Notes: a model not told the origin generated them from the sequence alone. 64,000 nucleotides of DNA from Bosea sp. AS-1 (GCF_002220095.1 NZ_CP022372.1:2514501-2578500); one strand, 5' to 3'. Numbered from the stretch's first letter, positions 28,304 to 37,280 are shown. A program made the numbers and translations.

Positions 28304-29263
28304 ATGCGCATGCGCCTGCTTCGCATCGTTCCCGACAATACCCGCTTCAAATTCGTCTGGTTTCGCCGGTTCAGCTATCCGCTCTCGGCTGCCTACTCGA
28401 TCCTGGTTCTCGTCCTCTTCCTCACGGTCGGGCTGAATTTCGGCATCGACTTCAAGGGCGGCACCCTGATCGAAATGCAGGCCAAGGCCGGCAAGATCGA
28501 GATCGCGCAGGTGCGCCAGACCGCCAACGGGCTGGGCTTCGGCGAGGCCGAGGTGCAGGAGTTCGGCGACGGCACCGAGTTGTCGATGCGCTTTCCGCTG
28601 CAGGCGGGCGGCGAGAGCGCCCAGCAGAACGTCGTGGCCAAGGCGCGCGAGGCCTTCGCCTCGACCTATGAGTTCCGCCGGATCGAGACCGTCGGCCCGC
28701 GCGTTTCGGGCGAGCTGGTTCAGGCTGGCGCGCTCGGCGTCGTGCTCGCGATCACCGGCGTGCTGGTCTATCTCTGGTTCCGCTTCGAGATGCCGCTGGC
28801 CATCGGAGCGATCCTCGGCACGTTGCACGACATCGTGCTGACCATGGGCTTCTTCCTGATCTCGCGGCTCGAATTCAACCTGACGTCGATCGCGGCGATC
28901 CTGACCATTGTCGGCTATTCGCTGAACGAGACGGTCGTGGTGTTCGACCGCACGCGCGAATTGCTGCGCCGCTACAAGACGATGCCCATTCCCGAGCTGC
29001 TCGACCTCTCGGTCAACTCGACCCTGTCGCGTACCGCGATGACTGCGACGACGACCTTCCTGTCGCTGCTGGCACTCGTCATCTTCGGCGGCTCGGCGAT
29101 CGAGGGCTTCGCGCTCGTCATGCTGTTCGGCGTGGTGGTCTGCACCTATTCGGCGATGTTCATCTCGACGCCGGTGCTGCTCTACATGGACGTTCGCGGC
29201 CAGGGCCATCGCGAGGAAGCCCGCGAAAAGGCGCTCGCCGGCGCCAAGCCCAAGGCGGGCTGA
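28304..29263 (+). CDS. secF: Protein translocase subunit SecF
   Basis: The smaller SecDF subunit: 319 residues, six membrane helices. Marks are GLNFGIDFKGGTLIEMQ near the N-terminus, the short P4 domain, VGPRVSGELVQAGALGVVLAI, and SLNETVVVFDRTRELL with the conserved Asp. The ATG at 28304 follows an AGGAGA ribosome site; the in-frame TTG two codons upstream is less likely. It is followed 14 bases later by the Mth938-domain gene. Confidence 0.97.
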   Translation: MRMRLLRIVPDNTRFKFVWFRRFSYPLSAAYSILVLVLFLTVGLNFGIDFKGGTLIEMQAKAGKIEIAQVRQTANGLGFGEAEVQEFGDGTELSMRFPLQAGGESAQQNVVAKAREAFASTYEFRRIETVGPRVSGELVQAGALGVVLAITGVLVYLWFRFEMPLAIGAILGTLHDIVLTMGFFLISRLEFNLTSIAAILTIVGYSLNETVVVFDRTRELLRRYKTMPIPELLDLSVNSTLSRTAMTATTTFLSLLALVIFGGSAIEGFALVMLFGVVVCTYSAMFISTPVLLYMDVRGQGHREEAREKALAGAKPKAG

Positions 29264-29277
29264 GGCGGGCTTCGCCG

Positions 29278-29655
29278 ATGCCCCGTTTCGACGGCTTCGT
29301 TCCCGGCCGCTGGCCGCTCGATGCGATCGGCGCTGGCGGCTTCCGCTTTGCCGAGATGAGCCACAAGGGCTCGATCATCGCGACGCCGGCCGGCATCCGG
29401 ATCTGGCCGGTGACGCAGTTCTCGGAGCTGACGCTCGCGAGCCTGCAGCCGGTTCTCGACGAGGCCGAGGCGATCGATTTCCTGATCATCGGCACGGGCG
29501 CCGACATCGCCTTCATCCCGCCCGCCTTGCGCGAGCCGCTGAAGCAGGCCGGCATCACCGTCGAGGGCATGGCGACCGGCGCTGCGGCACGGACCTACAA
29601 TGTCCTGGTCGGCGAGGACCGCCGCGTGGCGGCGGCGCTGATCGCGATTCCCTGA
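29278..29655 (+). CDS. Mth938-domain (DUF498) protein, NDUFAF3-like
   Basis: A 125-residue soluble protein of the Mth938/DUF498 family. Recognisable segments are IDAIG-like APLDAIGAGGFRF, HKGSIIATPAGIRIWPV, DFLIIGTGADIAFIPPALREPLKQAGITVEGMATGAAARTYNVLVGEDRRVAAALI. Human NDUFAF3, a mitochondrial complex I assembly factor, belongs to this family. The gene follows secF by 14 bases, a linkage reported for alphaproteobacteria, and is followed by an NDUFAF6-like gene. A role in complex I assembly is therefore likely but not shown by the sequence alone. Confidence 0.85.
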   Translation: MPRFDGFVPGRWPLDAIGAGGFRFAEMSHKGSIIATPAGIRIWPVTQFSELTLASLQPVLDEAEAIDFLIIGTGADIAFIPPALREPLKQAGITVEGMATGAAARTYNVLVGEDRRVAAALIAIP

Positions 29656-29747
29656 CGAGCCGGCTGCGACGTTTTGGCTGCCATGTATCGCGGACGTAGC
29701 AGCGCCGGGGGCATTGGCCTACACTGGCGCCGAAAGCGAGGCCGGAG

Positions 29748-30656
29748 ATGACGGGCCGGAGCGGGACGACACCGCAGATTCAGACCGATCAGCGCGACGA
29801 CACGGTGCCTGCGCGCCTGCCGGAGGCTTATGCCCATTGCTCTGCGCTGGTTCGGGAGCACGATCAGGATCGCTACATCGCGACGCTCTACGCGCCGGAG
29901 GCGCGCCGCCACGGGCTGTTCGCGCTCTATGCCTTCAGCCAGGAGATCGCGCGGGTCCGGGCGATGGTCAGCGAGCCGCTGCCGGGCGAGGTCAGGCTGC
30001 AATGGTGGCGCGACCTCCTCGAAGGCCAGCCGAATGGCGAGGTGCAGGGACACCCCGTCGCCGCCGCGCTGCTCGACACGGTGAAGCGCTATCGCCTGCC
30101 GATCGCGCCGCTGACGGGGCTGATCGATGCCCGCACCTTCGATCTCTACGACGATCCGATGCCGTCGCTGCGAGATCTCGAAGGCTATGCCGGCGAGACT
30201 TCGAGTGCGCTGATCCGGCTCGCCTGCATCGTGCTGGCGGGCGGGCGCGATCCCGGCGGGGCGGCCGCTTGCGGCCATGCCGGCGTCGCCTATGCGCTGA
30301 CCGGGCTGATGCGCGCCTTCCCCTGGCATGCGGCGGAAGGGCAGGTGTACCTGCCGGCCGATATCTTGGCGCGCAATGGCGTCACTCGCGACGACATCGT
30401 GCGCGGGCGGGGCGGGCCGGGTGTCCTCTATACGCTGAAGGAAATGCGCGAGATCGCGCGCAACCAGCTCAAGCGGCTCGCCAGTCTCAGCGACACGATC
30501 CCGCCCGCGATGAAGCCGGCCTTCCTGCCTGTCGCGCTGGTCGAGCCCTATCTGAAGCAGATGGAGCGCAAGGGTTACGATCCCTATCGCTCCATCATCA
30601 CGCTGCCGGCCTGGCGCCGGCAGTGGATCCTGTGGAAGGCGGCGCGGACGCGCTGA
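29748..30656 (+). CDS. Squalene/phytoene synthase-fold protein, NDUFAF6-like
   Basis: A 302-residue protein with the trans-isoprenyl synthase fold. It aligns along its length with NDUFAF6: YAHCSALVREHDQDRYIATLYAP, LFALYAFSQEIARVRAMVSEP, LQWWRDLLEG, LEGYAGETSSALIRL, GVAYALTGLMRAFPWHAAEGQVYLP and KRKGYDPY-like KGYDPYRSI. The two Asp-rich motifs that bind the diphosphates in true phytoene and squalene synthases are missing at FSQEIARVRA and PWHAAEGQVYLP. It is thus probably a non-catalytic complex I assembly factor rather than a carotenoid enzyme. No other isoprenoid genes are near. It lies 92 bases after the NDUFAF3-like gene. Confidence 0.85.
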   Translation: MTGRSGTTPQIQTDQRDDTVPARLPEAYAHCSALVREHDQDRYIATLYAPEARRHGLFALYAFSQEIARVRAMVSEPLPGEVRLQWWRDLLEGQPNGEVQGHPVAAALLDTVKRYRLPIAPLTGLIDARTFDLYDDPMPSLRDLEGYAGETSSALIRLACIVLAGGRDPGGAAACGHAGVAYALTGLMRAFPWHAAEGQVYLPADILARNGVTRDDIVRGRGGPGVLYTLKEMREIARNQLKRLASLSDTIPPAMKPAFLPVALVEPYLKQMERKGYDPYRSIITLPAWRRQWILWKAARTR

Positions 30657-30680
30657 TCGTCCGACGCCCCGGCCTGTTCG

Positions 30681-31988
30681 TCAGACGTGAACAGAGCGGT
30701 GCCTGACGATCATGATCGCCAGGATCGAGAGCACGCAGCACGCCAGGATGTAGAGCGAGACATAGGTCGGGCGCCCGCCTGCCGCGCCGACGAGCGCCTG
30801 CGCGATGAAGGGCGTCGGGCCTGCCACCAGCACGCCGTTGAGCTCGCGCGACATCGCCAGGCCCGAGAAGCGGTAGCGCGTCGGGAACAGGTTGGCGAGG
30901 AAGGCGCCTTGCGCGCCGGAGGTCGAGCCGAAGCCCAGGCCATAGCCGAGCGCGATTCCGACCGTCGACCAGAGCAGGCTAGCGGTATCGAACAGCCAGA
31001 ACAGCGGAAACGCCATGATGCCGATGACGATGGCGCCGAGGATGTAGACCGTGGCCGAGCCGATCCTGTCCGCCAGCGCGCCCATGAAGCCGACGCCGAC
31101 GATGCCGAAGAGCGAGCCGATCGTCACGGCGACCAGCGCGTCCGTGCGGCTCATGCCGACCGTGTTGATCATGTAGCTGAGGGAGAAGGCGCTCAGGATG
31201 TAGGCGTTGGCATTGTGCGCGGTCACCGAGAGGAAGCCGAACAGGACCTCCTTGGGGCTGTTGCGGAAGAGCTCGCCGATCGGAACCTGCTGCTCGTGCC
31301 TGCGCTGCTCGGCCCGCGCCATGGCCTCGACATATTCCGGCGTCTCGTCGAGGTGTTTGCGGATATAGAGCGCGACGAGGAAGAGCGCGCCCGAGAGCAG
31401 GAAGGGGACACGCCAGGCCCAGCCGAACAGCACCTGCTCAGGCAGGTAGGAGATGACCAGGAAGGACAGCGTCGCCAGCATGATGCCGACCAGCGTCGCG
31501 GCGTTGGGCAGGCCGGTGTAGAAGGCGCGCTTCTCGGGCGGGGCGTATTCCGCCACCAGCACGATCGCGCCGGCAAGCTCCGCGCCAGCGCCAAAACCTT
31601 GAATCAGCCGCATCAGCACCAGCAGGATCGGCGCCATGATGCCGATGGTCTCATAGGTCGGCAGAAGGCCCATCAGCACGGTGGCGAGACCCATCAGCGC
31701 GATCGTGAGAATCAGCGCCGGCTTGCGGCCGAACTTGTCGCCGATATGCGAGATCACGATGCCGCCGACGGGGCGGGCGAAATAGCCGACCGCGAAGGTC
31801 GCGAAAGCGGCCAGAACGCCTGTCGTCGGCGAGAGGTTGGGGAAGAAGAGCTTGTTGATGATCAGGCCCGAGGCCGCGCCGTAAAGGGCGTAGTCGTACC
31901 ATTCGATCACGGTACCGACCGTGGCCGCGGCCACGGCCTTGCGGAGATTGGCCGGGTTCGCGCTGCCGGCCGTCGTCGTGGTTGCCAT
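30681..31988 (-). CDS. MFS transporter, metabolite:H+ symporter family
   Basis: A 12-helix major facilitator of 435 residues. It has the MHS-family start (VGTVIEWYDYALYGAASGLIINKLFFP), the loop 2-3 motif SHIGDKFGRKPAL, and RLIQGFGAGAELAGAIVLVAEYAPPEKRAFYTG, the pattern of the ShiA/ProP/KgtP group that moves shikimate, proline/betaine or oxoglutarate with protons. The substrate cannot be deduced. The ATG at 31988 matches the family start. It is 126 bases downstream of trmFO on the same strand, with an unrelated function, and convergent with the NDUFAF6-like gene. Confidence 0.88.
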   Translation of the reverse strand: MATTTTAGSANPANLRKAVAAATVGTVIEWYDYALYGAASGLIINKLFFPNLSPTTGVLAAFATFAVGYFARPVGGIVISHIGDKFGRKPALILTIALMGLATVLMGLLPTYETIGIMAPILLVLMRLIQGFGAGAELAGAIVLVAEYAPPEKRAFYTGLPNAATLVGIMLATLSFLVISYLPEQVLFGWAWRVPFLLSGALFLVALYIRKHLDETPEYVEAMARAEQRRHEQQVPIGELFRNSPKEVLFGFLSVTAHNANAYILSAFSLSYMINTVGMSRTDALVAVTIGSLFGIVGVGFMGALADRIGSATVYILGAIVIGIMAFPLFWLFDTASLLWSTVGIALGYGLGFGSTSGAQGAFLANLFPTRYRFSGLAMSRELNGVLVAGPTPFIAQALVGAAGGRPTYVSLYILACCVLSILAIMIVRHRSVHV

Positions 31989-32114
31989 TTGTTCCTGGGG
32001 CCTCCGAATTGTTGTCGGAGACCTGTTTGTCGACAATCGCGAGGCGACCCATGCCCGGAGAGCGCGGCGCCCATGCGAATGACCTTGCGGCATCCGCCAG
32101 GCGCATGACGCAGA

Positions 32115-33533
32115 TCAGGCGACGGCCGGGTTTGCGCCGATGGCCCAGCGATCCATCTCGGCCTTGGCGCGTGCGGTCAGCGCCTGCTTGCGGGCGAGGC
32201 TCTTGGCGGGTCCCTTGAGGCGCTTGCCATCGGGGCCGGTCGTCGCGACGCCCTCGATCGGCGGGAACAGGCCGAAATTGATGTTCATCGGCTGGAAGGA
32301 GCGCGGGCCCTCGTCGATGGTGACGATGTGCCCGCCGGTGATGTGGTTGACGAGTGCGCCGAGCGCCGTCGTGGGAGGTGGCAACGGCAGGTCGTGACCA
32401 AGCCGCTCGGCTGCGGCCATGCGCCCGGCGAGCAGGCCGATGGCGGCGCTTTCGACATAGCCTTCGCAGCCGGTGATCTGGCCGGCGAAGCGGAGCCGCG
32501 TATCGGCCTTCAGCCGCAGCTTCTCGTCGAGGAGCTTCGGCGAGTTGAGATAGGTATTGCGGTGGATGCCGCCGAGGCGGGCGAACTCCGCGTTCTGCAA
32601 GCCGGGAATCAGCCTGAAGATGCGGGACTGCTCGCCGTATTTCAGCTTGGTCTGGAAGCCGGTCATGTTGAACAGCGTGCCGAGTGCATTGTCTTGCCGA
32701 AGCTGGACCACCGCATAAGCCTTTACGGTCGGGTTATGCTTATTCGTCAGGCCGACGGGCTTCATCGGACCCCAGCGCAGCGTCTCGCGGCCGCGCTCGG
32801 CCATGACCTCGATGGGCAGGCAGCCGTCGAAATAGGGGGTTCCTTCCCATTCCTTGAACTCGGTCTTCTCGGCGGCGAGCAGCGCATCGATGAAGGCTTC
32901 GTACTGGTCCCGGTCGAGCGGGCAGTTGATGTAGTCGGCTCCGGTTCCTCCCGGGCCCGCCTTGTCGTAGCGCGACTGGAACCAGGCGGTGTCCATGTCG
33001 ATCGAGTCGAAATGGACGATCGGGGCAATGGCATCGAAGAAGGCGAGCGAGCTCTCGCCGGTCAGCGAGAGGATCCCCTCCGCCAATGCCGAGGAGGTGA
33101 GCGGGCCGGTGGCGATCACGACCTTGTCCCAATCCGCCGGCGGCAGGCCCGCGACCTCGCCGCGATCGATCGTCACCAGCGGATGGGCCTCGAGCGCTGC
33201 CGTCACGGCCTGCGAGAAGCCGTCCCGGTCGACGGCGAGCGCTCCGCCCGCCGGGACCTGATGGGCGTCGCCCTTGGCCATGATCAGGGAGCCGAGGCGG
33301 CGCATCTCCCAGTGCAGCTGGCCGACGGCATTGCTCTGCGCATCGTCGGAGCGGAAGGAGTTGGAACAGACCAGTTCGGCCAGCCCCTCGGTCTTGTGGG
33401 CGTCTGTGCCGCGGACGGGCCGCATCTCGTGAATGACGACGGGCACGCCGGCCTGGGCGATCTGCCAGGCGGCTTCCGAACCGGCGAGGCCGCCGCCGAT
33501 GATGTGGATGGGTTGAAGGGCTTGGGTCTGCAT
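32115..33533 (-). CDS. trmFO: Methylenetetrahydrofolate-tRNA-(uracil-5-)-methyltransferase TrmFO
   Basis: A folate- and FAD-dependent enzyme that makes m5U54 in the T loop of tRNAs. The 472-residue protein starts with the FAD-binding [21 protein letters not shown] (GGGLAG at 13-18) and keeps [29 protein letters not shown], with the conserved Cys in VCSNSF, and the second active-site Cys in [20 protein letters not shown]. The ATG at 33533 gives normal length; the frame runs on to 33707 without homology. Its position near secDF matches relatives. Confidence 0.95.
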   Translation of the reverse strand: MQTQALQPIHIIGGGLAGSEAAWQIAQAGVPVVIHEMRPVRGTDAHKTEGLAELVCSNSFRSDDAQSNAVGQLHWEMRRLGSLIMAKGDAHQVPAGGALAVDRDGFSQAVTAALEAHPLVTIDRGEVAGLPPADWDKVVIATGPLTSSALAEGILSLTGESSLAFFDAIAPIVHFDSIDMDTAWFQSRYDKAGPGGTGADYINCPLDRDQYEAFIDALLAAEKTEFKEWEGTPYFDGCLPIEVMAERGRETLRWGPMKPVGLTNKHNPTVKAYAVVQLRQDNALGTLFNMTGFQTKLKYGEQSRIFRLIPGLQNAEFARLGGIHRNTYLNSPKLLDEKLRLKADTRLRFAGQITGCEGYVESAAIGLLAGRMAAAERLGHDLPLPPPTTALGALVNHITGGHIVTIDEGPRSFQPMNINFGLFPPIEGVATTGPDGKRLKGPAKSLARKQALTARAKAEMDRWAIGANPAVA

Positions 33534-33591
33534 GGCTGCGATGTGTCCGCAGCCGGCTTTCAGGTCAAGCGAAAGCAGCCCTGAAATGCAA

Positions 33592-33615
33592 AATGCCCGC
33601 CGTGAGGCGGGCATT
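33592..33615 (-). terminator. Intrinsic terminator of the DUF1127 gene
   Basis: A perfect 10-bp stem AATGCCCGCC / GGCGGGCATT with a GTGA loop is followed by TTTT when read on the minus strand. It lies about 100 bases downstream of the DUF1127 stop and upstream of trmFO. Confidence 0.75.
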
Positions 33616-33716
33616 CGCTCTTCGACCAAGGCTCGAGGGGAGGGGAAACACGAGCCTCGGGAGAAACTACCTGGAACACGCCGCGCCCGATGCGCGGCGG
33701 TTCTCATTCAGTGACT

Positions 33717-33872
33717 TCAGGCCGCGGCGTGCGAGCGGGCGATGAAGTTGATCTCCGAGCGCGACAGGCCGAGGTCGTCGAGCTCGCGGTCGGTCAGACG
33801 GGAGAGCTCGCGAACGGTCTCGCGGTAGCGGAGGTAGGCGCGGATTTTGGCGGCGATCATGGTGACGAACAT
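33717..33872 (-). CDS. DUF1127 small protein
   Basis: A 51-residue basic protein. The core RYRETVRELSRLTDRELDDLGLSRSEINFIAR is the DUF1127 signature (Arg-rich helix, LTDRELDDLGLSR). In Agrobacterium and Rhodobacter, DUF1127 proteins influence RNA turnover and phosphate or carbon metabolism; the role here is unknown. The ATG at 33872 is 9 bases after an AAGGAAA ribosome site; an ATG four codons in is also possible. It has its own terminator at 33592-33615. A TGCGCTGCA motif lies about 60 bases upstream, at 33933-33941. Confidence 0.87.
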   Translation of the reverse strand: MFVTMIAAKIRAYLRYRETVRELSRLTDRELDDLGLSRSEINFIARSHAAA

Positions 33873-34470
33873 GGTGGTTTTCCTTAGCGGTTATTCCGGA
33901 GCGGGGCGGTGCCCACAGCGACAATCTCGTTGTGCGCTGCATATAAGCTGATCAGCCTGCCGCAAACAGAGGCTCTAACTCAGCTCCGTTATGCATTGGA
34001 AGCATGAACCATTCATTCACTAGTTACTTTTTCGTCATCGCTCTGCGCTGAGCGCGGTTCTCGTTTCAAATGCAACTGATTTTATGCTCATTTTATGAGC
34101 CGATAGGAGGCGATGGGAGAGCCTTGCCGTTGACGTGCCCTTAAATTCATCATGTTGCACTAGCTAACTGGTGCCCGAAAACGTCTCCTTGAATTTTGCG
34201 CTGCAAAATGGGCGGTGCGTCATCATCCGGCCGTAATCGGTGGCGGGCTCCGGCGAGGGGGTTCGGTGCGATTCCTGCGGCGGCTCCCGTTCGATAGCGG
34301 TTTTCGGTGATGCCGGCCGGGGAGGGTCGTTTTTGCCCGGCATTTTATGCCGGCTGGCGAGGTGGGCTGCGGTGGCGATGGCACTACCGCTTTGGAAACA
34401 AGGGGTTTTTCCGAAGTGTGCGGGCGGCGCGAAGATTGCTGGGCCAGGCGACCAGCTCCGGGAGCACGCC
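33873..34470. other. Non-coding divergent gap, relatively AT-rich
   Basis: Nearly 600 bases without a supportable gene, with a 34000-34170 core that is visibly poorer in GC than the surroundings. It contains TGCGCTGCA at 33933-33941, a small GCTCAT-TTT-ATGAGC hairpin at 34086-34100 and the palindrome at 34193-34209. Reading frames are short or lack codon bias; the longest, from 34240, is just the upstream extension of the hypothetical gene. A small RNA in this gap is possible, but I see no recognised family. Confidence 0.5.
34193..34209. promoter_or_regulatory. Perfect palindrome ATTTTGC-GCT-GCAAAAT
   Basis: Two 7-bp arms are separated by GCT. The core TTGCGCTGCA is identical to the dyad inside the phasin promoter (2148-2157). 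It lies about 260 bases upstream of the hypothetical gene at 34471. A shared TGC-dyad regulator such as PhaR is a reasonable guess. Confidence 0.5.
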
Positions 34471-34812
34471 ATGTCGATCGTCATTTCCAGCCCGTCCGCC
34501 TCGCCGGTCTTCACGTCACCGTTCACGACGAGCGCTGCGAGTAGTGCCTCTGTCGAAACGGCGACGTCCGGTTCCGAGACTTCGTCCTCGTCGTCGGTTG
34601 AGGCCGATTTCCTCAAATTCGCGCAGATGAGCCCGGAGGAGCGGGTTCAGCAGGCCATCCTGTCTAAACTCGGCATGACCGAGGAGCAGTTCAACAAGCT
34701 CGACGCAAAGGCGAAGGGCGATGTTCTCGCGAAGATCCGCGACGAGATCCTGCGCCAGGCCGACATGAAGACCGAGCACCGCACGGGCGCGGTCGCGGAC
34801 ATCAAGGTCTGA
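34471..34812 (+). CDS. Hypothetical small protein with Ser/Thr-rich N-terminus
   Basis: A 113-residue protein of unknown function. Residues 1-45 are almost only Ser, Thr, Ala, Val and Glu and are probably disordered. Residues 50-100 (SPEERVQQAILSKLGMTEEQFNKLDAKAKGDVLAKIRDEI) form a charged helical segment that resembles small conserved proteins of Hyphomicrobiales without an assigned role. There is no signal peptide or membrane helix. The ATG at 34471 follows a GGGAG ribosome site at 8 bases. The codon bias is that of the host. It is convergent with the metal ATPase gene, with a hairpin between them. Confidence 0.75.
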   Translation: MSIVISSPSASPVFTSPFTTSAASSASVETATSGSETSSSSSVEADFLKFAQMSPEERVQQAILSKLGMTEEQFNKLDAKAKGDVLAKIRDEILRQADMKTEHRTGAVADIKV

Positions 34813-34828
34813 GGGGCAATAAGAGCAG

Positions 34829-34853
34829 GGCGGCGCCGTTCCGGAGCGCCGCC
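34829..34853. terminator. Hairpin between convergent genes
   Basis: An 8-bp stem GGCGGCGC / GCGCCGCC with a 9-base loop lies in the 59-base gap between the hypothetical gene and the P-type ATPase. It may serve both directions; there are no long T runs. Confidence 0.45.
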
Positions 34854-34871
34854 GAGCCGTTTGTCGTTTCG

Positions 34872-37280
34872 TCAGGCCGTCTTGCCGGCGTCGAAACGCA
34901 GCAGCCGCAGGGCGTTCGCCGTGACCAGCACCGTCGCGCCGGTATCGGCGAGGATGGCGACCCAGAGCCCGGTATAGCCGAGCACGCTCGTCACCAGGAA
35001 CACGGCCTTGAGGCCGAGCGCGATCGCGATGTTCGCGCGGATATTGCCCATCGCGGCGCGGGCCAGGCGGATCATCGCTGGAACGTCCCGCACCCGGCTC
35101 TTCAGCACGGCCCCGTCGGCCGTTTCCAACGCCACATCGGTTCCCGAGCCCATGGCGATACCGACGCTGGCGGCGGCCAGTGCGGGAGCATCGTTGATGC
35201 CGTCGCCCACCATCATCACCGGCGTACCGGCGCCAAGCTCCTTCAGCGCAGCGACCTTGCCGTCCGGCATCAACTCGGCCTTGTGCTCCATGCCGAGGCT
35301 GCCGGCGATGGCGGCGGCCGTGCGGGCGTTGTCGCCGGTCAGCATGGTCGAGCGGATCCCCAGCGCCTTGAGTTCGGTGACAGCTGCCGCGGCGTCCTCG
35401 CGCGGCTCGTCGCGCAAAGCGATCAGCCCGGCCAGCCTTTCGTCGACGATGACGGCCGCGACGGTCTTGCCGGCCGATTCCAGCGCTTCGACGGCGGCAC
35501 TGGCCTGATCGTCGAAGGGAGCTCTCGCGGTCGCATGGCGCGGTGCGCCGACGAAGACGGCGCGGCCCTCGACCTTACCGGTGACGCCTTGGCCGGCGAG
35601 GGCGGCCGCTTCCGCCGCGGGGGCGAAAACGACGGCATCGACGCGGGCACGTTCGAGCACGGCTTCCGCCAGCGGATGGGCCGAGCCGGATTCGACGGCC
35701 GCCGCAAAGGCCAGCACCTCCCTCTCTTCATGAGCGAGGGCGACGATGTCGGTGACGCGCGGCTGTCCGCGGGTCAGCGTGCCGGTCTTGTCGAAGGCGA
35801 CGAGGCCGGTGCGGGCAGCGGTCTCGATCACCACGCCGCCTTTCATCAGGAGGCCCTGGCGGGCTCCGGCCGAAAGGGCGGCGGCGATGGCGGCGGGAAC
35901 CGAGATGACCAGCGCGCAGGGGCAGCCGATCAGCAGCAGCGCCAGCGCCCGGTAGATCCAGACCGACCATTCGCCGGCGAAGAGCAGCGGCGGCACCAGC
36001 GCGACCAGCAAGGCGAGGCCGACGATCGCCGGCATGTACCAGCGCGAGAAGCGATCGATGAAGCGCTCGGTCGGGGCGCGGGCTTCCTGCGCCTCCTCCA
36101 CGAGGCGGATGATGCGCGAAATCGTGTTGTCCTCGGCAGCCTTCTCGACGCGGATGCGCAGCGCCGCCTCACGATTGACCGAGCCGGCATAGACGGCTTC
36201 GCCGACGCCCTTTGTCTTGGGGACGGATTCGCCCGTCACCGGGCTCTCGTCGATGCCCGAGATGCCGTCGGTGATCTCGCCATCGGCGGGGATACGGTCG
36301 CCCGGGCGGACCAGCACGACCTGGCCGATCGCCAGGCTTGCGGCATCGACCTGCCGGGTGGTGCCATTCTCCTCGACGAGGGCGGTCTTCGGCACGAGCT
36401 CGCCGAGCGCACGGATCGAGGCGCGGGCGCGATCGGCCGCCACACCCTCCAGAACCTCGCCGACAGCGAAGAGGAAGACGACCAGCGCCGCTTCCTCGGC
36501 CGCGCCGATGAAGAGCGCACCGATGGCGGCGATCGTCATCAGCATCTCGATGGTGAAGGGGATGCCGGCGCGGGCGGCAGCGAGGGCGCGCCGCGCCACC
36601 GGGGCGACGCCGATCAGGCACGCGACCAGGAAGGCCCAGTAGGCGATGTCGTGCCGGACCGTGCCGACGATCCAGGCGGTGGCGAGCAGAGCACCCGTCA
36701 CCAGCACGAGCCGGCCCTTGCCAGTCTGATACCAGCGAGTGCCCTCCGGCGTCACCTCATGGACATGGCCCGGCAGGCCGTGGCCGTGATCGGCCTGCTC
36801 GCGTTTGGCCGCCTTGCCGCCCTTCTCATGTGCGGCGTGGTCATGTCCGCTGTGGTCGTGACCAGCATGATCATGACCAGCGTGATCATGGCCGGCATGG
36901 TCATGATTGTGGCTGTGGTCGTGACCTGAACAGCAGGTGCCGCCGTGCCGGTGCGAGCCGTGATCGTGTTGGGAATCGTCATGAGCGTGGCCATGCCCGT
37001 CGCAGCAGACATCTGCCCGTGCTGCCGGCTTTTCGGAGACTGCCGCCAATGCGGCAGTGGTGTAGCCGAGACCGTTGACGCGCTTCTCCACGGCGGCGGC
37101 GCTGGTCTGCGCCTCGTCGAGCACGAGCGTCAGCGTCTCCGACATTACGGAAAGCCTGACGTCGCCGACACCCGGCAGGCGCTCCACCGCGCCGCGAATC
37201 TTCGCCGCGCAGCTCGCGCAATCCATGCCGCCGACCTTCCAGGAGAGGGTCTTGGGGCCGGATTCGGTGCTGGTCGCCAT
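34872..37280 (-). CDS. Heavy-metal P1B-type ATPase, ZntA/CadA type
   Basis: An inner-membrane pump that exports Zn, Cd or Pb using ATP. The 802-residue protein has an N-terminal HMA domain (about 12-80) with GMDCASC (C21, C24), then a very His-rich region (about 92-175), eight membrane helices, the CPC metal site in IGCPCALVIS, the phosphorylation motif DKTGT in FDKTGTLTRGQP, SAHPLAEAV (HP motif of P1B pumps) and MVGDGINDAPALAAASVGIAMG. CPC together with the His-rich N-terminus is typical of ZntA-like rather than copper pumps. The ATG at 37280 starts just before the HMA domain. A MerR-type promoter lies at 37316-37346. No regulator gene is adjacent. Confidence 0.93.
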   Translation of the reverse strand: MATSTESGPKTLSWKVGGMDCASCAAKIRGAVERLPGVGDVRLSVMSETLTLVLDEAQTSAAAVEKRVNGLGYTTAALAAVSEKPAARADVCCDGHGHAHDDSQHDHGSHRHGGTCCSGHDHSHNHDHAGHDHAGHDHAGHDHSGHDHAAHEKGGKAAKREQADHGHGLPGHVHEVTPEGTRWYQTGKGRLVLVTGALLATAWIVGTVRHDIAYWAFLVACLIGVAPVARRALAAARAGIPFTIEMLMTIAAIGALFIGAAEEAALVVFLFAVGEVLEGVAADRARASIRALGELVPKTALVEENGTTRQVDAASLAIGQVVLVRPGDRIPADGEITDGISGIDESPVTGESVPKTKGVGEAVYAGSVNREAALRIRVEKAAEDNTISRIIRLVEEAQEARAPTERFIDRFSRWYMPAIVGLALLVALVPPLLFAGEWSVWIYRALALLLIGCPCALVISVPAAIAAALSAGARQGLLMKGGVVIETAARTGLVAFDKTGTLTRGQPRVTDIVALAHEEREVLAFAAAVESGSAHPLAEAVLERARVDAVVFAPAAEAAALAGQGVTGKVEGRAVFVGAPRHATARAPFDDQASAAVEALESAGKTVAAVIVDERLAGLIALRDEPREDAAAAVTELKALGIRSTMLTGDNARTAAAIAGSLGMEHKAELMPDGKVAALKELGAGTPVMMVGDGINDAPALAAASVGIAMGSGTDVALETADGAVLKSRVRDVPAMIRLARAAMGNIRANIAIALGLKAVFLVTSVLGYTGLWVAILADTGATVLVTANALRLLRFDAGKTA
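36834..36893 (-). repeat. Four 15-base tandem repeats encoding GHDHA/S
   Basis: Residues 130-149 of the metal ATPase are four direct copies of Gly-His-Asp-His-Ala/Ser. The DNA units are near-identical 15-mers, so the number of copies may change by slippage. The repeats are in frame and probably buffer or sense metal ions. Confidence 0.8.

Noticed and set aside
27053..29209. 718-codon open frame opposite secD-secF
   Set aside because: Composition is typical of an antisense frame of a membrane protein gene, and secD/secF are unambiguous.
29748..30656. Carotenoid or hopanoid biosynthesis gene
   Set aside because: The protein has the synthase fold but lacks the Asp-rich catalytic motifs, and no other isoprenoid gene is nearby.
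34111..34131. Tiny reading frame after an AGGAGGCG ribosome-like site in the DUF1127-hypothetical gap
   Set aside because: It encodes only six residues (MGEPCR) before a stop. A leader peptide is possible but unsupported.
35283..36929. 548-codon plus-strand frame opposite the metal ATPase
   Set aside because: It has no recognisable motif and is fully explained by third-position GC bias of the ATPase gene.
36825..37007. CRISPR-like or satellite-like short repeats
   Set aside because: The repeats are 15-base in-frame units coding Gly-His-Asp-His-Ala inside a known gene; there are no spacers.
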